Source: an uncultured bacterium
Lineage (GTDB): Bacteria > Pseudomonadota > Gammaproteobacteria > Burkholderiales > Burkholderiaceae_C
NCBI GenBank assembly: GCA_903928495.1
Contig: CAIYQZ010000028.1
Location: 42,545 to 106,544, forward strand
Length of the DNA: 64,000 nt
Reading direction: 5' to 3'
Each line of letters opens with the position of its first letter. Position 1 is the stretch's first letter. Of the stretch, positions 51,853 to 60,878 are shown in pieces. Under the pieces are notes generated by a model. That model made no database searches. It was not told the origin of the DNA and worked only from the letters and a program-made list of their open reading frames with translations. Made by a program: the position numbers and the translations under genes.

Positions 51853-53565
51853 ATGTGGAATCGAGCGCAGTGCTGGGTGTTGCTGAGACGGGTGGGGAGT
51901 GCCAGTGCGTTGTCGTGCGGGTTGGTTCTGTCGGGCGTTGCTACGGCGAATGCACAACCGCTCGAATGGCAGCCCTCTGCCGGGGCCGAGGCGCAAGCGC
52001 CAGCCAGCACCGCTTCCATAGGCCCGCCCGCCAGCGACCTGCGCCTGAACAACCGCAAGATCGTGACCTTTCGGGCCAGCTTGCTGGGGGACTCCCCTGC
52101 CGAGCGCTCTGAGCTTGCCCGGGTGGCTTTGGGTACGGCGCTGGCCAAAGGGGGGGTAGGGGTGGTCCGGCGCGTGCCGCTGGGCGACTCCGTCCGGCTG
52201 GAGTTGGATGGGCAGGCACTGTTTTTCCTGTTGCCAGGTGATTTGGGGGGGCCGCGCCCCGCCAGCTTGCTGGAAGCCGCGTCGCAAGATGTGGCGCAGC
52301 GGCTTCAACAGGCGGTGGATGAGTCGCGCGAACTGACCGACCCCCGCAGCTGGGCCAAAGGTGCGGCGTACTCGGCAGCCGCCAGCCTGTTGGCCTACGT
52401 GGTCATCCGGTTGTTGATGGGCGTACGCCGCCGACTCACATTGCGGGTGCATGCCCTGCTGCGCGAGCAGCGCAACGAGGGCCAGCTGGGCACCTTGGTG
52501 GCCGACTACATGAACCACGCGCGCACTGCCACGCGCATGGCGGCCAATGCCGTCAACTGGGCACTGGTGTTGCTGGTGCTGGACGCGTGGGCCACCTTTG
52601 TGTTGCACCAGTTTGCCTACACGCGGCCCTGGGGCGAGCGCTCCACCGCATGGCTGCTGGATGTGGCGGGGCAGTTTGCATGGGCCATCGCAGCAGCTGT
52701 GCCCGGCCTGCTGATTGCTGCGCTGATTTTCGTGATGGCTCGCATCGTCTCCAAAGCCACCAGCGTGTTTTTGCAGCGGGTGGAGCGCGGCGAGGCGGTG
52801 GTGCCCTGGCTGGACGCAGACACCGCCACCCCCACACGCCGGCTGGCCAGCGTGGGCATCTGGCTGTTTGCACTGGCCATGGCCTACCCGTATTTGCCCG
52901 GGGCCAACAGCGAGGCCTTCAAGGGCGTTTCAGTGCTGGCTGGCCTGATGCTGTCGCTGGGGGCGTCCAGCGTGGTGGGCCAAGCGCTGTCGGGCCTGAG
53001 CCTGATGTATTCGCGCTCGCTGCGAGTGGGCGAATACGTGAAAGTGGGCGACACCGAGGGCACGGTGGCGGCGCTGGGCATGTTCACCACCAAGGTCCAC
53101 ACCGGCATGGGCGAAGAGGTCAGCCTGCCCAACACGGTGGTGTTCAGCCAGCCTATCCGCAACTTTTCGCGCCTGGTGAAAGACGGCCGCTTCATGATCC
53201 ACACCACCGTCACCATCGGGTACTCCACCCCCTGGCGGCAGGTACACGCCATGCTGATGGAGGGGGCCACCCGTTCGCCAGGCGTGGCCACCGACCCGGC
53301 CCCGTATGTGGTGCAAACCGCGTTGTCCGACTTTTATGTGGAGTACCGCCTGTGCGCGCAAAGCAACCGCCACGCTCCGTCGCGCCGTGCCGAGGTCATC
53401 AGCCAGTTGCACTCGAACGTGCAGGACGTTTTCAATGAAAACGGTGTGCAGATCATGTCGCCGCACTACATGGCCGACCCGCCGGAGCCACAGGTGGTGC
53501 CGCCTGGTGAGTGGGCATCGCAGCCGAAAGCCGACTTGGGCCAGCAGCCGCCACAACCGCAGTGA
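51853..53565 (+). CDS. mechanosensitive ion channel, MscS family
   Basis: A 570-residue channel of the large MscS type. A signal peptide (residues 1-36) and a periplasmic N-terminal domain of about 120 residues precede several membrane segments. The pore-lining helix is LMLSLGASSVVGQALSGLSL near residue 373, followed by the MscS beta domain (MYSRSLRVGEYVKVGDTEGTV, GMGEEVSLPNTVVFSQPIRNFS) and alpha/beta cytoplasmic vestibule. The C-terminal tail is Pro/Gln-rich. It would release solutes on sudden hypo-osmotic shock. It is preceded by a 229-bp intergenic region in which I find no clear promoter or repeat. Confidence 0.88.
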   Translation: MWNRAQCWVLLRRVGSASALSCGLVLSGVATANAQPLEWQPSAGAEAQAPASTASIGPPASDLRLNNRKIVTFRASLLGDSPAERSELARVALGTALAKGGVGVVRRVPLGDSVRLELDGQALFFLLPGDLGGPRPASLLEAASQDVAQRLQQAVDESRELTDPRSWAKGAAYSAAASLLAYVVIRLLMGVRRRLTLRVHALLREQRNEGQLGTLVADYMNHARTATRMAANAVNWALVLLVLDAWATFVLHQFAYTRPWGERSTAWLLDVAGQFAWAIAAAVPGLLIAALIFVMARIVSKATSVFLQRVERGEAVVPWLDADTATPTRRLASVGIWLFALAMAYPYLPGANSEAFKGVSVLAGLMLSLGASSVVGQALSGLSLMYSRSLRVGEYVKVGDTEGTVAALGMFTTKVHTGMGEEVSLPNTVVFSQPIRNFSRLVKDGRFMIHTTVTIGYSTPWRQVHAMLMEGATRSPGVATDPAPYVVQTALSDFYVEYRLCAQSNRHAPSRRAEVISQLHSNVQDVFNENGVQIMSPHYMADPPEPQVVPPGEWASQPKADLGQQPPQPQ

Positions 53566-53632
53566 TGTCGCTGGTCGCCATCTCGCGGGCTGAGCGGCAC
53601 AATGTTCGATCAACTTGTTCTCGGGGGTGATC

Positions 53633-56056
53633 ATGTCAAAGGCAATAGGGGGCATCACCAAGCAAGCCATTGTGTGTGGCTCACTCCTCACATCCGGATT
53701 TGTGCACGCCGGCTGCTCTTACACGGGCTTGTGTGGAACGATCACGTTTTTGGGGCAGACCGCAGACCGGACCCAGGCCATTTTCCTGGTCCAGACAACC
53801 AAGCCCGGCACCTATTCCGTTCAGGCCACAGAAGGGGGTGCGTCGGGCCCGGTCGACACCTGGCGGGCTGACGCGCCGGGTTCTCACGTTGTTGTGTCGC
53901 CCTTTCCGGCCAGTTACGGCGGTACGCACATCCTCAACAGCCAAGTCATTGGTCCTGGCGAGTTCGTGGACAGCGCGTATCAAAACCCAGGCGGTCGCGT
54001 TTTTCCAGTGGGGTATGTGTCGCCTGACAGTCGGCCTGTCAGCACCGTGGTGCATGTGACAGCCAACACGGGCATACAGGCGCAAACGGTCAATCAGGCA
54101 CAGCCTCCCGTCGTTGCTCAAGCACAGGAGCAGACGGTCGCCGTTCAACAGGCCGTGCCCACGCTCGTCATTCCGCCGCCAAAGCCGGTGCAAGTTCCGC
54201 CAATCATGGTTGAAACGTCCCACGCACCCGTGGCGACCCCAAGCGGGCAACCCGGACCAACCGGTGTCACGCGACCTCAGGGGCCTGTGGTTGCACCCAC
54301 TGCACAGCAGACCTTGGTTCAAACACCGGTGGTGGTCAGCGCACAGCCAGGCGCGGTGTTGGTGGACCGACAGATCAATGCAGGAGCAGTGATCGCACCA
54401 CCAGCGCAGCAGCCGGTCATCACAGCTTTTGCACAACCCGGACCGACCAGCGTGACGCGGCCTCAGGGGCCTGTGGTTGCACCCACTGCACAACAGCCGA
54501 CGGTTCAAACACCGGAGGTGGTCAGTGCGCAACCGGGAGCAGTGTTGGTGGACCTACAGAACAACGCAGGAGCAGTGATCGCCCCCCTGGCGCTGCAGCC
54601 CGTCATCACGGCTACTGCACAGCCCGGTCCCACAAGCGTGACGCGGCCTCAGGGGCCGGTGGTTGCGCCCATTGCACAACATACGACGGTTCACACACCC
54701 GTGGTGATCGGTGTGCAACCGGGAGCAGTGTTGGTGGACCGACAGAACAACGCAGGAGCGGTGATCGCACCACCAGCGCAGCGGCCCGTCATCACGGCTG
54801 TTTTACAACCCGGTCCAACCAGCGTCACGCGGCCACAAGGACCGGTGATTGGGCCACCAGCACGGCAACCCCCACAAGTGGTGGCTCAGCCACCACAGCC
54901 GCCTCGTCCTCACACGCCCTTGTCTGGCACGGGGAACCAGCCGCCACAACAAGTACCGCACACCACTCCAACGACACACCTTCCCTTGACTCAGCCGCCG
55001 GTCGTCGTGGCCACTCTTCCTTCCGCTGTGCTGTCAGACAAGCAAAACAACCCGGGTGTGGTTGTGCGGCCACCTCAACAGCAAGTGTTGGTTCAGACTG
55101 TTGCCCAATCCGGTCCGACCAGTCTCACGGGGCCGCAAGGGCAGGTCAATGCGCCACAGCCCACCACCGTTTCCGGAACGGTCATGACGGGGAGTTCGAC
55201 CGATTTGCCCCCGGCACTCTCTGACCGTTGCATGTTGCCAAGTGGCCTGCCGGTTTCAGAAACTGCGACCGGGCTTGATTGCCAGCGCACGGCACCGGCC
55301 AGGCTCGTCGTCTGGGCAGACACGCGCAACCAGAAAAACCGCGACATGCGAGAGGGTGTGCAGCGCAAGGGCTTGCGCCAGTTGCGAACTGTCGGGGCTG
55401 AGTGGTCGGGTGATCGCGGCTTTTCGTATGGAGTTGCGATCGGCGACGAGAGAGAGTCCGGCACAGTTCTGGGCGAACTGACTCGGTACGAAACCTATAA
55501 GCTGAGCATCAGTCCCTACGTCAGATATGCAGTCAATGACCGCTGGTCGGTGACAGGGGGCCTCTCGTACACGCGCGAAAGCACGTATGTCGCACATGCA
55601 CCACTGGATGGGGCGCACAAAGCGGATCACTGGGGCCTGTCGGCAGGGATGAGCGGCTATTTTCCCTTTGGGGACCACTGGGGAATGCCTTCATTTCAGA
55701 TCAGCCGAAACTTCATCAGAACCCATGCGGGGCACATTCAGGGGGCTTGGGCAGGGCAGCCTATTTCGGTTGTGGTCCCTGCCTCGCGAGAAAAAACCGG
55801 TGCCATCACGGCTTCCTATGACCACGGTCGAACCGTATCCAGAAGGGAAGGCGTTGCGTACGTGATGTACGGTCAAGTCGCTGTGCACTATGACTACACC
55901 CGCGGCGTCTCAGATCATTGGTCGGGCGACCTGCGGGCTGGCCTGCGTGCGCATTCGGCCTCGAATCTGACGTTTGACTTGAGTGTGTCGAAACTGGGCA
56001 TCAGGAAAGACGTCTCGAACACGGAACTCCGCCTGACGCTCCTTCAGGCGTTTTGA
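53633..56056 (+). CDS. repeat-rich outer-membrane beta-barrel protein
   Basis: An 807-residue exported protein. The ATG at 53633 (GGGGGTG before it) gives a signal ending SGFVHA near residue 26. A beta-rich N-terminal part (residues 27-140) contains two early cysteines. Residues about 150-520 are Pro/Gln/Val-rich and include a 62-residue tandem repeat (units starting QPGPTSVTRPQGPVVAP), three full copies and a partial one. Residues about 570-807 are beta strands of an autotransporter-like or OmpA-like barrel (LGELTRYETYKLSISPYVRY, GVAYVMYGQVAVHYDYTRG) and end in LLQAF, the terminal Phe typical of outer-membrane barrels. It may be a surface adhesin with a repeat stalk. I do not recognise a family. 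Confidence 0.75.
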   Translation: MSKAIGGITKQAIVCGSLLTSGFVHAGCSYTGLCGTITFLGQTADRTQAIFLVQTTKPGTYSVQATEGGASGPVDTWRADAPGSHVVVSPFPASYGGTHILNSQVIGPGEFVDSAYQNPGGRVFPVGYVSPDSRPVSTVVHVTANTGIQAQTVNQAQPPVVAQAQEQTVAVQQAVPTLVIPPPKPVQVPPIMVETSHAPVATPSGQPGPTGVTRPQGPVVAPTAQQTLVQTPVVVSAQPGAVLVDRQINAGAVIAPPAQQPVITAFAQPGPTSVTRPQGPVVAPTAQQPTVQTPEVVSAQPGAVLVDLQNNAGAVIAPLALQPVITATAQPGPTSVTRPQGPVVAPIAQHTTVHTPVVIGVQPGAVLVDRQNNAGAVIAPPAQRPVITAVLQPGPTSVTRPQGPVIGPPARQPPQVVAQPPQPPRPHTPLSGTGNQPPQQVPHTTPTTHLPLTQPPVVVATLPSAVLSDKQNNPGVVVRPPQQQVLVQTVAQSGPTSLTGPQGQVNAPQPTTVSGTVMTGSSTDLPPALSDRCMLPSGLPVSETATGLDCQRTAPARLVVWADTRNQKNRDMREGVQRKGLRQLRTVGAEWSGDRGFSYGVAIGDERESGTVLGELTRYETYKLSISPYVRYAVNDRWSVTGGLSYTRESTYVAHAPLDGAHKADHWGLSAGMSGYFPFGDHWGMPSFQISRNFIRTHAGHIQGAWAGQPISVVVPASREKTGAITASYDHGRTVSRREGVAYVMYGQVAVHYDYTRGVSDHWSGDLRAGLRAHSASNLTFDLSVSKLGIRKDVSNTELRLTLLQAF
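54248..54860 (+). repeat. 186-bp tandem repeats inside the barrel protein gene
   Basis: Units begin at 54248, 54434, 54620 and 54806, exactly 186 bp (62 codons) apart. Three units are full and the last one is partial, with imperfect conservation in both protein and DNA. Unit-number changes would stay in frame and alter stalk length. Confidence 0.85.
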
Positions 56057-56074
56057 TCGTTTGCTGGTGCGTGA

Positions 56075-56098
56075 ACAGGCAGCACGGTGCTTGCCTGT
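56075..56098. terminator. hairpin between convergent genes
   Basis: ACAGGCAGCAC, 2 nt, then TGCTTGCCTGT forms a nearly perfect stem with one bulged base, between the barrel protein gene and the minus-strand gene at 56105. No T tract follows, so termination strength is unclear. Confidence 0.45.
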
Positions 56099-56104
56099 GA
56101 TGAT

Positions 56105-56506
56105 TCAAACCGGTTTGTCGCGTTCGAAGAACTGAAGATTCGGGTCCGCTTTTTCCACTTCGGTTTTCAGGTCACGCCATTCGAAGCCGGCGCGCTCAGA
56201 GCCCTCTTCGTGCCAGAAAAATGCGCCCTGTAAAACCAGTTCGCCGGTCGTTTTCCTCATCAAGCGATAAGAGGTTGGTGCTTTGTCGCGCGTGATGGTG
56301 AGGGGCGGGGCGTCTGGCTCGCTGGGTTTCAGTGCGGCAATGGCTGCATCCAATGCAGCGCTCAAGGCCATACGTCTGTAAACCGTGGTGGTGCCTTGCG
56401 TTCGGTCGGGGTCAACCCGATCGGCCTCTTCCATGATGCGCAAGAACTGCTCCTCCGCAACGCGCTTGAGTTTTCGAGTGACTTCTGCAGATTTGTCTTG
56501 ACCCAT
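56105..56506 (-). CDS. hypothetical protein
   Basis: A 133-residue soluble, charged protein. The ATG at 56506 has GAGGACAT before it; an upstream in-frame start at 56593 is less likely. The first half is helical (KSAEVTRKLKRVAEEQFLRI, RMALSAALDAAIAALKPSE), the second shows strands (TSYRLMRKTTGELVLQGAFF, FEWRDLKTEVEKADPNLQFF). No family or motif is recognised. It is divergent from the trp leader; about 110 bp separate it from the leader start. Confidence 0.6.
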   Translation of the reverse strand: MGQDKSAEVTRKLKRVAEEQFLRIMEEADRVDPDRTQGTTTVYRRMALSAALDAAIAALKPSEPDAPPLTITRDKAPTSYRLMRKTTGELVLQGAFFWHEEGSERAGFEWRDLKTEVEKADPNLQFFERDKPV

Positions 56507-56600
56507 TCCGATGTCCTCAAAAGAGTAAAGCAGTGGTTGGATTTTATGGATCGGTGTGGCCAGGCCGTCAAGCTGAGAGGGCAGGATCCGCACGGGCCTT

Positions 56601-56609
56601 TGCTACACT
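56601..56609 (+). promoter_or_regulatory. extended -10 element of the trp operon promoter
   Basis: TGCTACACT is an extended -10 (TGN then TACACT at 56604-56609). No good -35 hexamer stands at the usual distance. Transcription would start about 7 nt downstream, near 56616, directly at the leader peptide start codon at 56617. Confidence 0.5.
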
Positions 56610-56616
56610 GCATTCC

Positions 56617-56694
56617 ATGTTCATTCACCGCATCATCACCACAGGTTGCAGCGACCGGGGAGCTTGGCCCTGGCGTGGTTGCTCTGCGCGCTGA
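56617..56694 (+). CDS. trpL: trp operon leader peptide with Trp-Pro-Trp
   Basis: A 25-codon reading frame before trpE. It starts MFIHRIITTG and contains GAWPWRG, with tandem Trp codons at 56665-56667 and 56671-56673, then ends with TGA at 56692-56694. A leader peptide with clustered Trp codons ahead of trpE is the hallmark of attenuation: a ribosome stalled at Trp codons changes RNA folding. No Shine-Dalgarno sequence precedes the ATG, and the predicted transcription start is at the ATG, so the leader may be leaderless in the mRNA sense. A T6 run at 56702-56707 follows 8 nt after the stop; I could not resolve a convincing terminator stem. It is too short for standard gene calling. Confidence 0.72.
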   Translation: MFIHRIITTGCSDRGAWPWRGCSAR

Positions 56695-56889
56695 CTGACT
56701 GCGTTTTTTCGCCCCGGCTCATTGAACCAGATGCCCGGCGGCACGCGGTGGTCATACAAACCACACGCCATCTTTCCCGATGGGTCTCCCCAAAAAGGCG
56801 TTTGCCCGGTACAAGCCAGGCACGCCGCCCGGATGAGCGCCAAGCCCGCACACGCACCGCTCGCCCAGCCTGATGAAAAGGTCTTGCCC

Positions 56890-58440
56890 GTGATCACACA
56901 AACCGAATTCGACCAACTGGTTGCCCAGGGTTACAACCGCATTCCCCTGAGCGTCGAAGCCTTTGCCGACCTCGAAACCCCGTTGTCGCTTTACCTGAAG
57001 CTGGCGCACACCTCGCCCGCCAGCCCCGGCGCCGAGCCTGGAGCCAACAGCTTTTTGCTGGAGTCTGTGGTGGGCGGCGAGCGTTTTGGACGCTACAGCT
57101 TCATTGGCCTGCCCGCCCGCACGCTTTTGCGTGCCACCGGTTTTGGCGCAGCCGCCCAAACCGAGGTGGTGACCGATGGCCGAGTGGTGGAAACCGCGCA
57201 CGGCAACCCGCTGGACTTCATTGCGGCCTACCAGCAGCGCTTCAAAGTGGCCATCAAGCCCGGCATGCCGCGTTTCTGCGGCGGCCTGGCGGGCTACTTT
57301 GGGTACGACGCGGTGCGCTACATCGAGAAAAAGCTGGAAGCCTCCTGCCCGCCCGACGACGTGGGCACGCCAGACATCCTGTTGCTGCAGTGCGAAGAGC
57401 TGGCCGTCATCGACAACCTGTCGGGCAAGCTGCACATCATGGTGTATGCCGATCCGGCCCAACCCCGCGCCTACGCCCGTGGGCAGGCCCGGCTGGCAGA
57501 GTTGAAAGCCCGCCTGCGCTCGGCGGTTTTTCCGCCCGCCACACCCGCCACCGCGCCACAGCCTGTCAGCAGCAACCGCACACAGGCCGATTTTCTGGCT
57601 GGGGTGGACCGCGCCAAGGCGCTGATTGCCGGGGGCGATTTCATGCAGATCGTGATGGGCCAGCGGATGGCCAAGCCCTACACGCAAAGCCCGCTGAGCC
57701 TGTACCGGGCGCTGCGCTCGCTCAACCCCAGCCCCTACATGTATTACTACAACTTCAACGGCGCCGATGGCTCCGGCGGAGACTTGCATGTGGTGGGCGC
57801 ATCGCCCGAAATTCTGGTGCGCCAGGAGACTGTGGAGGTGGATGGCAAAACAGGAGTCAAAGCCACCATCCGTCCCTTGGCCGGCACCCGCCCCCGCGCC
57901 GCCACGCCCGAAGCCGACCTGGCCGCCGAAAAGGACCTGCTGGCTGACCCCAAAGAGCGCGCCGAGCACGTGATGCTGATCGACCTGGCCCGCAACGACA
58001 TCGGCCGCATTGCGCGCATTGGCTCGGTCAAGGTGACAGAGGCTTTTGCCATTGAGCGTTACAGCCACGTCATGCACATCGTGAGCAACGTGGAAGGCAT
58101 CCTGAACGAAGGCATGACCAACATGGACGTGCTGAAGGCCACCTTCCCGGCGGGCACGCTCAGCGGCGCACCCAAGGTGCACGCCATGGAGCTGATTGAC
58201 CAGCTCGAACCCACCAAGCGCGGCGTGTACGGCGGCGCGTGCGGCTACCTGAGCTATGCGGGCGACATGGACGTGGCCATTGCCATACGCACCGGGGTCA
58301 TCAAAGACGGTGTGTTGTACGTGCAGGCGGCAGCCGGTGTGGTGGCTGACAGCGTGCCCGAGATGGAATGGCGCGAAACCGAGCACAAGGCGCGCGCATT
58401 GCTGCGTGCCGCAGAACTCGTTGAAGCCGGTTTGGAATGA
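56890..58440 (+). CDS. trpE: anthranilate synthase component I
   Basis: A 516-residue enzyme that makes anthranilate from chorismate with ammonia supplied by TrpG. The GTG at 56890 is chosen because the chain then begins as [20 protein letters not shown], matching the family N-terminus; AAAAGG lies before it. An ATG at 56833 would add 19 residues. Recognisable blocks are [19 protein letters not shown] (including a Trp-feedback region), [20 protein letters not shown] and the chorismate-binding core: [51 protein letters not shown] and LPAG-like [18 protein letters not shown]. It starts 195 bp after the leader peptide stop and is followed by trpG 10 bp on. Confidence 0.93.
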   Translation: MITQTEFDQLVAQGYNRIPLSVEAFADLETPLSLYLKLAHTSPASPGAEPGANSFLLESVVGGERFGRYSFIGLPARTLLRATGFGAAAQTEVVTDGRVVETAHGNPLDFIAAYQQRFKVAIKPGMPRFCGGLAGYFGYDAVRYIEKKLEASCPPDDVGTPDILLLQCEELAVIDNLSGKLHIMVYADPAQPRAYARGQARLAELKARLRSAVFPPATPATAPQPVSSNRTQADFLAGVDRAKALIAGGDFMQIVMGQRMAKPYTQSPLSLYRALRSLNPSPYMYYYNFNGADGSGGDLHVVGASPEILVRQETVEVDGKTGVKATIRPLAGTRPRAATPEADLAAEKDLLADPKERAEHVMLIDLARNDIGRIARIGSVKVTEAFAIERYSHVMHIVSNVEGILNEGMTNMDVLKATFPAGTLSGAPKVHAMELIDQLEPTKRGVYGGACGYLSYAGDMDVAIAIRTGVIKDGVLYVQAAAGVVADSVPEMEWRETEHKARALLRAAELVEAGLE

Positions 58441-58450
58441 GGGGCACGCC

Positions 58451-59029
58451 ATGAAATTGCTGATGATCGACAACTACGACAGCTTCACCTACAACATCGT
58501 CCAGTACTTCGGCGAGCTGGGTGCCGAGGTCACCGTGGCCCGCAACGACGAAATCACGTTGGAGCAGATGGACGCGCTGCTGGCCAGCGGGCAGATGGAC
58601 CGGCTGGTGATTTCCCCCGGCCCCTGTTCGCCAGCCGAGGCGGGCATTTCGGTGGCGGCCATCCGCCACTTTGCCGGGCGGGTGCCCGTGCTGGGTGTGT
58701 GCCTGGGCCACCAGAGCATCGGCGCGGCGTTCGGCGGCACCATCGTCCGCGCGCAGGAGTTGATGCACGGTAAAACCAGCGTCATCACCACCACGCAGCA
58801 AGGCGTGTTTGCCGGGTTGCCTGAACAGTTCACGGTCAACCGCTACCACTCGCTGGCCATTGAGCGGAGCACCTGCCCCGATTGCCTGGAGGCCACCGCC
58901 TGGACCGACGATGGTGAGGTGATGGGCATTCGCCACAAAACTTTGGACGTGGAGGGCGTGCAGTTCCACCCCGAGAGCATCCTGACCGAACACGGTCACG
59001 CCATGCTGAAGAATTTTCTGGTGCGGTAA
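58451..59029 (+). CDS. trpG: anthranilate synthase component II (glutamine amidotransferase)
   Basis: A 192-residue class I glutamine amidotransferase that feeds ammonia to TrpE and may also serve aminodeoxychorismate synthase. It starts [20 protein letters not shown] and has the oxyanion region [12 protein letters not shown] near residue 57, the nucleophile elbow [12 protein letters not shown] with Cys near residue 84, and the His-Glu pair in [14 protein letters not shown] near residue 177. GAGGGG precedes the ATG, 10 bp after trpE. The next gene begins 57 bp later, with a dispersed repeat in between. Confidence 0.95.
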   Translation: MKLLMIDNYDSFTYNIVQYFGELGAEVTVARNDEITLEQMDALLASGQMDRLVISPGPCSPAEAGISVAAIRHFAGRVPVLGVCLGHQSIGAAFGGTIVRAQELMHGKTSVITTTQQGVFAGLPEQFTVNRYHSLAIERSTCPDCLEATAWTDDGEVMGIRHKTLDVEGVQFHPESILTEHGHAMLKNFLVR

Positions 59030-59037
59030 CGGCATGC

Positions 59038-59086
59038 AAATAAATAGCTGAAAAGTGAATATAGAAAAGCGGTAAGGCCATATTTC
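59038..59086 (-). repeat. dispersed AT-rich repeat, copy E
   Basis: Read on the minus strand: ATATGGCCTTACCGCTT, then ATATTCACTTTTCAGCTAT. It fills the gap between trpG and the threonine aldolase gene and reaches the ATG of the latter, so it supplies that gene's upstream sequence including a TAAGGCC ribosome-binding-like segment. Confidence 0.65.
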
Positions 59087-60142
59087 ATGCAAAAAACAGA
59101 ACCGCAGGTTGACCTGCGCAGCGACACCGTCACCCAGCCCACCGCCGCCATGCGGCAGGCCATGCTGGCGGCCCCGCTGGGCGACGACGTGTTTGGCGAC
59201 GACCCCACGGTCAATGCGCTGCAAGCGCGCATTGCCAGCCTGCTGGGTTTCGAGGCCGCGCTGTTTGTGCCCACCGGCACTCAAAGCAACCTGTGCGCGT
59301 TGCTGGCTCATTGCCAGCGGGGCGACGAATACCTGGTGGGCCAGCAGGCGCACTGCTACCGCTGGGAAGGTGGCGGTGGCGCCGTGTTCGGCAGCATCCA
59401 GCCGCAGCCACTGGCGCACCAGCCCGATGGCACGCTGGCAATCGCCGACCTGGAAGCCGCCGTCAAACCCGACGACGCCCACTTTGCCCGCACCCGCTTG
59501 CTGGCGCTGGAAAACACCCTGGGTGGCAAACTGCTGCCGTTTGACTACGTGCAAAGCGCCACGGCGTGGGCGCAAGGCAAAGGGCTGTCCCGGCATCTGG
59601 ACGGTGCACGCCTGTTCAACGCAGCGGTGGCGCAGGCTGCGTTGACGGGTGCCACGGTTCAGGCAGAGGCGCGACGCATCGCCCAGTGCTTTGACAGCGT
59701 GTCGGTCTGCTTCAGCAAGGGCCTGGGCGCACCGGTGGGCTCTGCCTTGTGCGGTTCGGCCGAATTCATCCAACGTGCCCACCGCGTGCGCAAGATGGCC
59801 GGTGGTGGCATGCGCCAGGCGGGCATGCTGGCTGCGGCGGCGCTGCACGCGCTGGACCACCACGTAGAACGCCTGGCCGACGACCACGCCCTGGCCCAGC
59901 GCTTGGCGGCGGGTTTGGCGGGCGTGCCGGGTTTGCAGGTCGAAACGCCGCACACCAACATCGTGTTCGTGGAACTGGTGGGCGACGCCCGCGACCGCTC
60001 TGCCGATTTGCTGGCCCACCTCGCAGCCAACGGCGTGCGGGCCACGGGCCTGTACCGCTTGCGGTTTGTAACGCATCTGAACGTGGACGCATCCGGGGTG
60101 GACCATGCGGTGGCGGTCATCCGCCGATTTTTCAACGCCTGA
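59087..60142 (+). CDS. ltaE: low-specificity L-threonine aldolase
   Basis: A 351-residue pyridoxal-phosphate enzyme that splits L-threonine or allo-threonine to glycine and acetaldehyde. It begins TEPQVDLRSDTVTQPTAAMR and includes LGDDVFGDDPTVNALQARIA, LFVPTGTQSNLCALLAHCQRG, LENTLGGKLLPFDYV, HLDGARLFNAAV and the PLP lysine in SVCFSKGLGAPVGSALCGS near residue 212. It starts 57 bp after trpG on the same strand, with a dispersed repeat forming the gap. It has no known role in tryptophan synthesis. Family length is typical. Confidence 0.92.
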   Translation: MQKTEPQVDLRSDTVTQPTAAMRQAMLAAPLGDDVFGDDPTVNALQARIASLLGFEAALFVPTGTQSNLCALLAHCQRGDEYLVGQQAHCYRWEGGGGAVFGSIQPQPLAHQPDGTLAIADLEAAVKPDDAHFARTRLLALENTLGGKLLPFDYVQSATAWAQGKGLSRHLDGARLFNAAVAQAALTGATVQAEARRIAQCFDSVSVCFSKGLGAPVGSALCGSAEFIQRAHRVRKMAGGGMRQAGMLAAAALHALDHHVERLADDHALAQRLAAGLAGVPGLQVETPHTNIVFVELVGDARDRSADLLAHLAANGVRATGLYRLRFVTHLNVDASGVDHAVAVIRRFFNA

Positions 60143-60162
60143 ATGCCCACGGAAAGACGGCC

Positions 60163-60816
60163 ATGACCGACGTTCACAACCTGGGGCTTTTCATCCTGGC
60201 GGGCTGGTTGCTCAACCTCACCCCCGGGCCAGACGTGCTGTACATCGTCAGCAATGCGCTGCGCTCGGGTGCCAAAGCGGGTGTGGTGGCCGCGCTGGGC
60301 ATCACCGCCGGGTGTTTTGTGCACATTTTTGCGGCAGCGCTGGGGGTGAGTGCCCTCATGGCTGCGTCCAGCACTGCGTTCACGGTGTTGAAGTGGGTGG
60401 GGGCAGCCTATTTGTCCTACGTGGGTGTGAAGCTGGTGCTGTCGAAAGCGCCCCCACCCGTTGAGTTGATAGCTGAAAAGCCAATACAGACAAGCGCTGA
60501 GGCACTGAAAAGTATATTTTTCAGGGGCTTTCTGACCAATGTGCTCAACCCCAAAGTGGCGCTGTTCTTCTTGGCCTTTGTGCCGCAATTCATTGCCCCG
60601 GATGCCAGCCACCCTGCGCTGACGTTTGTGTTGCTGGGGGTGCTGTTCAATGTGAACGCCGTGCCCATCAACATGGGCTACGCGCTGCTGGCCGCATGGG
60701 CCACGCGCCGCATGGGCGTGGTGCAGCGCGCCATGCACTGGCTGGACCGCCTGGCGGGCGTGATGTTTGTGGGCTTTGGCATCAAGCTGGCCCTGACGGA
60801 ATCGCCCGGCAGCTGA
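60163..60816 (+). CDS. LysE/RhtB-family amino-acid exporter
   Basis: A 217-residue inner-membrane protein with six predicted segments. Family motifs are [20 protein letters not shown] near residue 10, [58 protein letters not shown] near residue 123 and the C-terminal hydrophobic pair. The hydrophilic loop near residues 98-120 contains the dispersed repeat copy F read in frame ([20 protein letters not shown]). The family exports amino acids such as homoserine, threonine or lysine; a placement after threonine aldolase within the trp cluster suggests an amino-acid efflux role, but the substrate is unknown. GGAAAG precedes the start. Confidence 0.88.
   Translation: MTDVHNLGLFILAGWLLNLTPGPDVLYIVSNALRSGAKAGVVAALGITAGCFVHIFAAALGVSALMAASSTAFTVLKWVGAAYLSYVGVKLVLSKAPPPVELIAEKPIQTSAEALKSIFFRGFLTNVLNPKVALFFLAFVPQFIAPDASHPALTFVLLGVLFNVNAVPINMGYALLAAWATRRMGVVQRAMHWLDRLAGVMFVGFGIKLALTESPGS
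60466..60521 (-). repeat. dispersed AT-rich repeat, copy F, inside the LysE-like gene
   Basis: Read on the minus strand: TTCAGTGCCTCAGCGCTTG, then TGTATTGGCTTTTCAGCTAT. It is in frame in the cytoplasmic loop between membrane segments and leaves the exporter open. This is the second intragenic copy. Confidence 0.65.
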
Positions 60817-60878
60817 CAACGCCCCAAGCCGCCCAACCCAACCCATTACATTTCCGCAGGTATTTTCGGAGACACACC

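Noticed and set aside
54248..54860. Tandem repeats as a possible CRISPR array.
   Set aside because: Units are 186 bp, contiguous and coding in one frame; there are no short repeats with unique spacers.
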